Assembly: GCA_026182355.1 (NCBI GenBank)
Contig: JAPFBL010000166.1
Coordinates: 186,001-250,000, forward strand
DNA from: Hermatobates lingyangjiaoensis
Lineage: Eukaryota; Arthropoda; Insecta; Hemiptera; Hermatobatidae
Direction of reading: 5' to 3'
DNA length: 64,000 nt
Positions 59,500-64,000 of this stretch are shown piece by piece (the first letter of the stretch is position 1; the number at the start of each line of letters is the position of its first letter). A program made the translations under genes and the position numbers. The notes beneath the pieces are model-generated. The model saw only the letters and a program-made list of their open reading frames with translations, was not told where the DNA came from and searched no databases.

Positions 59500-59607
59500 C
59501 CCAACCCAACAGTTAGCTTTTTGACTCTGACGATGACCGCTTCTTACGGTTTAATGATCATCATCTTTTTTCCCATTTCATATTGTGATTTGATCATATA
59601 TTGTGTA
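59297..59607 (+). mobile_element. Family C palindrome interrupted by another sequence
   Basis: The left outer end (TTTCACATAAACAAGTGAAA) lies at 59300-59320 and the plus-strand ribozyme region (GACTCTGACGATGACCGC) starts near 59522. Between them are 59331-59499, including one arm of the larger inverted repeat. Confidence 0.6.
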
Positions 59608-59696
59608 GTATGCAAGTGTATTCAATACATATAAAAAAAAGAATTATACAGCAAATGTGTAGGAGAACATATCTGGCATAAAAGATACAATTTCAG

Positions 59697-59830
59697 GGAT
59701 ATATAAGACTAGAGGGACACCTTCATATAGGAGGTTTTGTCGTAGAGTAAACCACTTTAGCATAGCTGTTTCCAGGGCTAGAGAAACTTTGGAGGATTTG
59801 TATAAAGTAAGAGACATCAGGATTAGAGAA
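59697..59830 (+). other. Exon-like open stretch, unassigned
   Basis: After a CAATTTCAG acceptor-like site a frame reads GIYKTRGTPSYRRFCRRVNH, then FSIAVSRARETLEDLYKVRD and stops soon after. GTAAGAG within it could be a donor. The residues look coding, but I recognise no family; a transposon fragment is possible. Confidence 0.2.
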
Positions 59831-60167
59831 TAACCTAAATATTCAAGAGTTTATGTCAGTGCAAACTAATTCATCATGACGATATTTAATATACTAACAC
59901 CTAAATATAGAGGATTTGTGTACATTTAAATTATGAGGAATGACTGCTTTGAGAACCAGAGTAACAGTTCAGCAAGTGACGATTCACGCCAAACAATATC
60001 ACTTCAGTTTGAATTCTTCAACAGTGCAGTAACACCAAGAGAGAAAACAGCTATATAAAAAATAACTGTTGTACAGTGAACGCGTAACAGCAAAGAAATT
60101 GGGTTTGTATAACTATAATGCAACTATACAATACAGAGAATGAAACTATAATTATATATAAATAATA

Positions 60168-60405
60168 GTTTATCAAGACTCGGTCAGTTCTTCAGGTTCA
60201 AATTAAACTCTTATTACCAACGTTTCGGTTTTTATTTAAATCCTTTTTCATAGGTTTGCTAATAACATAGAATTGTATTATTTCTTATATTTCCTCTGTT
60301 TTGTAGGCTTATGATAAAGTTTAAAAAAAAAACTGAAAAGCTGGCAAAAGAGTTTAATTTGAACCTGAAGAACTGAGTTCTGATAAAATATTATTTTCTT
60401 TCTAC
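60168..60405. mobile_element. Family B palindrome
   Basis: A minus-strand B copy (60168-60262) faces a plus-strand B copy (60310-60400). Both contain AGTTTAATTTGAACCTGAAG. The left has GAAACGTTGGTAATAAG, the right the decayed GAAAAGCTGGCAAAAG. Confidence 0.75.
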
Positions 60406-60409
60406 TGAG

Positions 60410-61430
60410 CGGTCTACATGTAAAGTAATCAAATGAGGGGATTTACGTAAAATCAAATGGCGTTAGTTGAGATGAAAAGAGGGAAGTGATACTTCAATAT
60501 TGCGAAGTGTTTAATAGGAGCAATATAAACTAATGTTTACAAACAGTATTAAATGTTAATTTGTCTAACAAGAGTTTAAGAAGAGAGCAGTAGACATAGG
60601 GAATGTGGTTATTTTAACAGTAGGAGGAGAGTTTGATCTTAGATCATTGCAGCGCTCTTATTTTAGAATTGACTTGGTATCTATCATTCTAATAATAACC
60701 AGTTCAGCTGTAGGTATCAGTAACATATAATTCTTACTTGTTATTAATAATATGCATATGTTGTGGCCAAAATCTGTTGGCTGGGATCATTTATAGCTGT
60801 ATTAAAGGATATATATTAATATATTAACATATAGATATTAACATTTCAATCATGTTATTTGCTTTCATGTAACATATAATAACATCAGTTGCTCCTCACA
60901 CTACTAAACCATTTTGATAAAGTTTGTTATTTTTTTGGCATTCTACTTAGGTCTTGCTTTTGCAAAAGCAAACGTTTAGACAAGCTTACATAGAACTAGT
61001 TATTGTTGCTTTGTTCTTAGTCCTTAAGAAGGGAATGGAGTCATTTAGATTCCACCTGGCAATAAAATTAGTACAAAAATTAATTTAATTTTGATGTATC
61101 TTCAACTTGACAGTAAACAAAAATGAAATCATTGTGAGAAGAAATGAAAGAAATAAACAAGTAAAGTCGGACTATTTATAGTCATTTATAATATTATTAT
61201 TATACTGATAATCATTACAAAAACCCATTAGTAATAAGTGATGTAATCTGACACGTTAGCATATAGTACCACTGATCTTAGGTAGAAATTATATTTGCAA
61301 TTTATTTTGGCTAAAGTTTTACTTAGTTTATGAAATAATAACATAATCAGAATATAATAATAAATATCATATTAATTTTATATTACTATTAATATAATAA
61401 TAAATAAACTGTATTTTTCATTTTTATTCA
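60410..61430. other. AT-rich stretch, nothing supported
   Basis: Sequence between the family B palindrome and the Jockey insertion. No domain or repeat was recognised. Confidence 0.5.
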
Positions 61431-61442
61431 AGGAGGTAAGTA

Positions 61443-62026
61443 CAGTAGTAAGTAGCGTCGTTTACTACTTACGATGGTTCTTACTACGGCAAATATTCAA
61501 AATTGACACTTCACAACAAAGTGCTGTTATATAAAACATTACTGTGACCGATCTGGACTTACGGACTTGAACTGTGGGGTTGTGCAAAACCTTCCAACAT
61601 TTATAAAATACAATCATTACAATAAAAAATCCTCCGTACTATCACAAATGCTCCTTATTATGTCAAAAACTACACCCTTCATAAAGACCTAAAAATTCCA
61701 TTCATCCAAAACCTAGCCTCTGATCGTTACAAGTCATTTCACAACAACCTTTCCTCTCACCCAAATCCATTTGTACGAATCCTTGCTTCCCCCTCACGTT
61801 TTCAGAATACCCCAAGACGACTCAAGAGAAAATGGCCCAGGGATCTCCTATTACAATAATATACTAAAAAAAACAAAAACAAAAAAAAAACAAAGTGAAA
61901 AGTTGAATCAGTGGGTTGCATTCTTTGCTCATGTGCATCGATGTTATTGCGTAATCTATTACTACATATGCCTGTTATGCAGAATATGCGTAGTTGTATA
62001 TTTGCTAATAAAGATGTTAAAAAAAA
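61443..62026 (+). mobile_element. 5'-truncated Jockey-type retrotransposon with target-site duplication
   Basis: The frame from about 61490 reads KYSKLTLHNKVLLYKTLL, stop, PIWTYGLELWGCAKPSNIYK, IQSLQ, stop, KILRTITNAPYYVKNYTLHK, then SSHPNPFVRILASP and RRLKRKWPRDLLLQ, stop. This is the conserved end of Jockey RT proteins. The 3' region ends AATAAAGATGTT and an A run. GGAGGTAAGTA flanks both sides (61432-61442 and 62028-62038), a clean 11-bp target-site duplication (12 with an adjacent A). Two in-frame stops show it is inactive. The first 45 bp contain a fold-back filler (TAAGTAGC...). Confidence 0.85.
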
Positions 62027-62289
62027 AGGAGGTAAGTATGTAATTTTAAATTTATTACTTTCATTCAAATGACTACTTCATCATTCAATAGTCATAATAA
62101 GGTAATACCTAAAAAAAATTCTGGTCTCTAAAATTTCCTGAAAAATAGAAATAAATTGATAACCAGTTTGACATACAGTACCATTCCGATGATTCAATGC
62201 TCCTCAAAACAGGAAAGTACCTTTAGTCATCCCGCGATATCAAATTTTATTTTCATTATACAACACAACCTATACACATACATAGATAA

Positions 62290-62426
62290 AAAGATTTCAC
62301 ATAAACACGTGAAATAACAATAATTGAAACCAGTTGGGTTTTTGACTTTGACGAAGACCGCTTGTTACTGTTAAAAGATCTTAGTCTTGTTTTCCCATTT
62401 TCTTATTGTGGTTTGATCATTGATGG
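62290..62426 (+). mobile_element. Family C PLE terminal-repeat copy
   Basis: A short minus-strand outer end (TTTCACATAAACACGTGAAA) is followed by a plus-strand copy: GACTTTGACGAAGACCGC, TTAAAAGATCTTAGTC, GTGGTTTGATCATTGATGG. Confidence 0.7.
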
Positions 62427-63112
62427 ACATACATAGAAAGTGACTCTAACGAAAACACCCTTTGCTTGTCACATCTTAGTCCAATTTTTTAATTTCATAG
62501 AGTGGTTTAAACATTTTCTTTATCATTTTCTGATATTTAATTTAGTTAAAATTTACATTCAGAAGCTCTTTGTCAAACTCGTCGACTTGTTACTATAAAT
62601 TGATCACTATTACGACTAATTAAAAGCATTCTTGAAAATGATAGAACCCAATTTTTTCTTTGCAGAAATGTTGGCCTAATTATTCTTCTCTCCTTCTTCA
62701 TTAAATTGTAGTTACGTTCCACTCAACCAGTTTAATTGACATTTAATTACAATCTTTCAGCCATATTTAATTAATAATATGAAAAGAGGAACAAAAATAA
62801 TCGTTTTTTAAGAGAAATTTTCAGCGAGATATTACAGTGATTAGTGTAATTAACATCTTGTATGAGTTCAGAGAAATAAAATGAAAAATGTACTCGGTTA
62901 GTTAAAGGCCGTGATTAAGAATTTCTTTATTATATATTGGAAAAGATCAAAGGCCCAGTCTTCATCAAACTCACTTTGAAACCAATACGTTTGAATCTCA
63001 CTCAAAAAACTGACGTTTGTTATGTTATGAAGCTGTTTATCAAAAAGCACCTGACTAAGGTTTTTTAACATCCTGAGGCTTTAAAGAATAGGCATAGAGT
63101 AAACATCACGTG

Positions 63113-63135
63113 CGTATATATATATATATATATAT
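63113..63135. repeat. (TA)n microsatellite
   Basis: About 11 TA units left of the family A palindrome. Confidence 0.95.
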
Positions 63136-63162
63136 CATGATTTGTTTTCTTGACCCAATATT

Positions 63163-63322
63163 TATATGATGTAATTTTCTTGAGGTTTGAGGTCCAATGA
63201 TTAAAACTAGTCCATTTGCTAGTCCATAACATGTTGTAGCCCTGAAGATGACATAAATATATATCGAAACGTCGGCAAATGGACTAGTTTTAATCATTGG
63301 ACCTCAAACCTCAAGAAAATTA

Positions 63323-63331
<9 letters not shown>
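63163..63331. mobile_element. Family A palindrome with a ribozyme in the loop
   Basis: Arms 63163-63219 and 63275-63331 are essentially perfect reverse complements of about 55 bp. The 55-bp loop contains a complete family A hammerhead core on the plus strand. The whole is bounded by (TA)n on the right (63328-63371) and lies near one on the left. Confidence 0.85.
63239..63276 (+). ncRNA. Minimal hammerhead ribozyme motif, family A (palindrome loop)
   Basis: GCC (63239-63241), CTGAAGA (63242-63248), a weak AT-rich hairpin, GAA (63266-63268), ACGT (63269-63272), C (63273), GGC (63274-63276). GCC pairs with GGC. The hairpin is poorly paired in this copy. Confidence 0.6.

Positions 63332-63371
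<40 letters not shown>
63332..63371. repeat. (TA)n microsatellite
   Basis: About 20 TA units joining the family A palindrome to a family B copy. Confidence 0.95.
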
Positions 63372-63372
<1 letters not shown>

Positions 63373-63722
63373 CTAAAGTTTATCGGAACTCGGTCAGTTC
63401 TTCAGGTTCAAATTAAACTCTCATTGCCAACTTTTCAGTCTTTATTTAAAACCATTTTCATAGGCCTACAAAACAGAGGAACTATAAGAAATAATTCAAT
63501 CGTTCAAAAATGAAATATACATAAAAGTGCAATTAGTTACAATCAAGAAATTACAATAGAAATTTTAACAATAGATTAGTGAGAAAACTTACAGAAGTAT
63601 AAATTTTCAAACAGAAAAACCAAATATTACATTACAAATTATTTTACGAAGAAGAATAGTCTGTGGATTTCAACAACAACTGTAGTTTGAACGAACACTT
63701 GATACTGAACTGAAATAAACAA
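63366..63722 (-). mobile_element. Family B PLE terminal repeat, longest copy
   Basis: Minus strand order: TGTTGTTGAAATCCACAGAC, TTTTTCTGTTTGAAAATT, TAGGCC-TATGAAAATGG, GAAAAGTTGGCAATGAG, TTTGAACCTGAAGAACTGAC, CGAGTTCCGATAAAC. At about 350 bp it defines the minimum length of the B repeat. It faces a second B copy running out of the window. Confidence 0.75.
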
Positions 63723-63817
63723 GCTTTATTTATATTTATTCGGGTGTGTTAAGTTAAACATTGTTGATGGATGAAAAATTGTGTTAGTGACTTTTTTGGT
63801 TGTCTGGTGAAATTTGG

Positions 63818-64000
63818 TTACCTTGCTTGTTGATGTCAGTTCACTGTCACGTGTTCATTCAAACCACAGTTGTTGTTGAAATCCACAGACTATTTTTCTT
63901 TATAAAATAATTTGAAATGTAATACTTAGTTTTTCTGTTTGAAAATTTATACTTCTGTAAGTTTTCTCATTAACCTATTGTCAAAAATTCTATTGTAATT
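63818..64000 (+). mobile_element. Family B PLE terminal repeat, cut by the window end
   Basis: Reverse complement of 63540-63722 with few differences (shares TGTTGTTGAAATCCACAGAC and ACTTCTGTAAGTTTTCTCA). It forms the right arm of a large palindrome whose end lies outside the window. Confidence 0.8.

Noticed and set aside
61771..62043. 90-codon frame across the Jockey 3' end
   Set aside because: It is in a different frame from the RT residues and runs through the A-rich tail.
24858..63331. CRISPR-like repeats
   Set aside because: The recurring motifs are irregularly spaced, lie in both orientations and belong to retroelement ends; there are no regular spacers.

Overview
The window looks like AT-rich nuclear DNA from an arthropod. 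The direct evidence is one spliced gene for a chitin-binding (Rebers-Riddiford) cuticle protein on the minus strand, tRNA-derived SINEs whose tails carry TTAGG-like repeats, and a dense set of animal retroelements. No prokaryotic operons, rRNA or CRISPR were seen. The arthropod class cannot be fixed from this sequence alone.

The cuticle gene is the only well-supported host gene. Three exons join in frame: 29044-28676, 19064-18895 and 17705-17069 (minus strand). They give 391 residues plus a missing first exon that would hold the start codon. Splice sites are canonical and the phases match. The chitin-binding domain is split by a 9.6 kb intron filled with SINE and Penelope-like insertions. A coding-like terminal exon lies at 2658-2906, and a damaged ankyrin-like exon at 56537-56655. 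Other exon-like stretches are weak.

Most of the rest is mobile DNA. There are Penelope-like retroelement (PLE) coding remnants (1090-1270, 12700-12960, 29338-29565, 36931-38240, 43056-43270, 45775-46272), two Helitron helicase remnants (14930-15830 and 40140-41410), two Jockey-type non-LTR 3' ends (49690-49975, and 61443-62026 with a clear target-site duplication), five related SINE copies and a 200-bp element with 35-bp perfect terminal inverted repeats.

The most striking pattern is a set of at least six repeat families (called A-F here). Most copies carry the same layout: a CTGANGA box, a hairpin, GAA, a short self-complementary block, one H base, then bases that pair with the sequence before the first box. 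This is the layout of the minimal, probably dimeric, hammerhead ribozymes known from PLE terminal repeats. The self-complementary block differs between families (ACGT, AGATCT, AATT, ATAT, ACATGT). Many copies are arranged as genomic palindromes and many abut (TA)n arrays. The ribozyme-PLE link is established biology. The palindromic packaging, the TA-array context and the idea of family-specific dimer pairing are inferences for testing.

Regions 2950-7970, 26000-28600, 30000-33350, 34400-36000, 53000-55000, 57070-58880 and most remaining gaps are AT-rich sequence in which I see nothing convincing.
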